Shown here: positions 6,414 to 6,427 of the stretch, one piece after another
How positions within the stretch are numbered: the stretch's first letter is position 1
Layout: each line of letters starts with the position of its first letter
Assembly: GCA_964499695.1 (NCBI GenBank)
Contig: CAZCMD010000227.1
Location: forward strand, 1 to 6,427
DNA length: 6,427 bases
Source of the DNA: JAAZBV01 sp964499695
Lineage (GTDB): Bacteria > Desulfobacterota > DSM-4660 > Desulfatiglandales > HGW-15
Reading direction: 5' to 3'
The notes under the pieces: model-generated
Told to the model about the DNA's origin: nothing
Seen by the model: only the letters and a program-made list of their open reading frames with translations
Databases searched by the model: none
Made by a program: the position numbers and the translations under genes

Positions 6414-6427
6414 TTAATATTTTATAA

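Overview
The window looks like a stretch of bacterial chromosome from the replication-initiation neighbourhood. Three housekeeping genes are packed head to tail on the minus strand, in transcription order dnaN (sliding clamp), gyrB and gyrA (the two DNA gyrase subunits). A small MazG-type nucleotide pyrophosphohydrolase gene, cut by the left edge, converges on gyrA from the plus strand. All three minus-strand genes are full length and carry their family hallmark residues.

Organism: GyrB is 796 residues and carries the roughly 170-residue insert between the TOPRIM motifs and the QRYKGLGEMN motif, a size typical of Gram-negative (proteobacterial-type) GyrB and unlike the roughly 640-residue Gram-positive form. 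The gene order dnaN-gyrB-gyrA without recF, the moderate GC of the gyrase genes (about 40-55% in hand-counted lines), the GyrA sequence style (DGDPPAAMRYTE) and the GyrB RKRPAMYIG and EGESAGG variants make me lean to a Desulfobacterota (former Deltaproteobacteria) or neighbouring anaerobic lineage. That is an inference from remembered sequences, not a placement.

Layout: 1-288 holds the partial MazG-like gene, about 30% GC and thus much more AT-rich than the gyrase genes. 289-380 is a convergent intergenic region with the gyrA terminator hairpin and five 7-bp repeat units. 381-2801 is gyrA. 2802-2894 is the gyrB-gyrA spacer, holding seven more units of the same 7-bp repeat and the gyrA ribosome binding site. 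2895-5285 is gyrB. 5286-6401 is dnaN, whose stop codon abuts the gyrB start with no spacer. 6402-6427 is the dnaN leader with a strong Shine-Dalgarno site. dnaA would be expected beyond the right edge but is not in view.

How the genes work together: the clamp tethers DNA polymerase III during elongation, and gyrase (GyrA2GyrB2) removes the positive supercoils that replication generates. Co-transcription is a common arrangement. I see no new defence, mobile or biosynthetic system. The most unusual feature is the degenerate heptanucleotide array that starts right at the stop codon of both gyrase genes and is used, through one inverted copy, to build the gyrA terminator.
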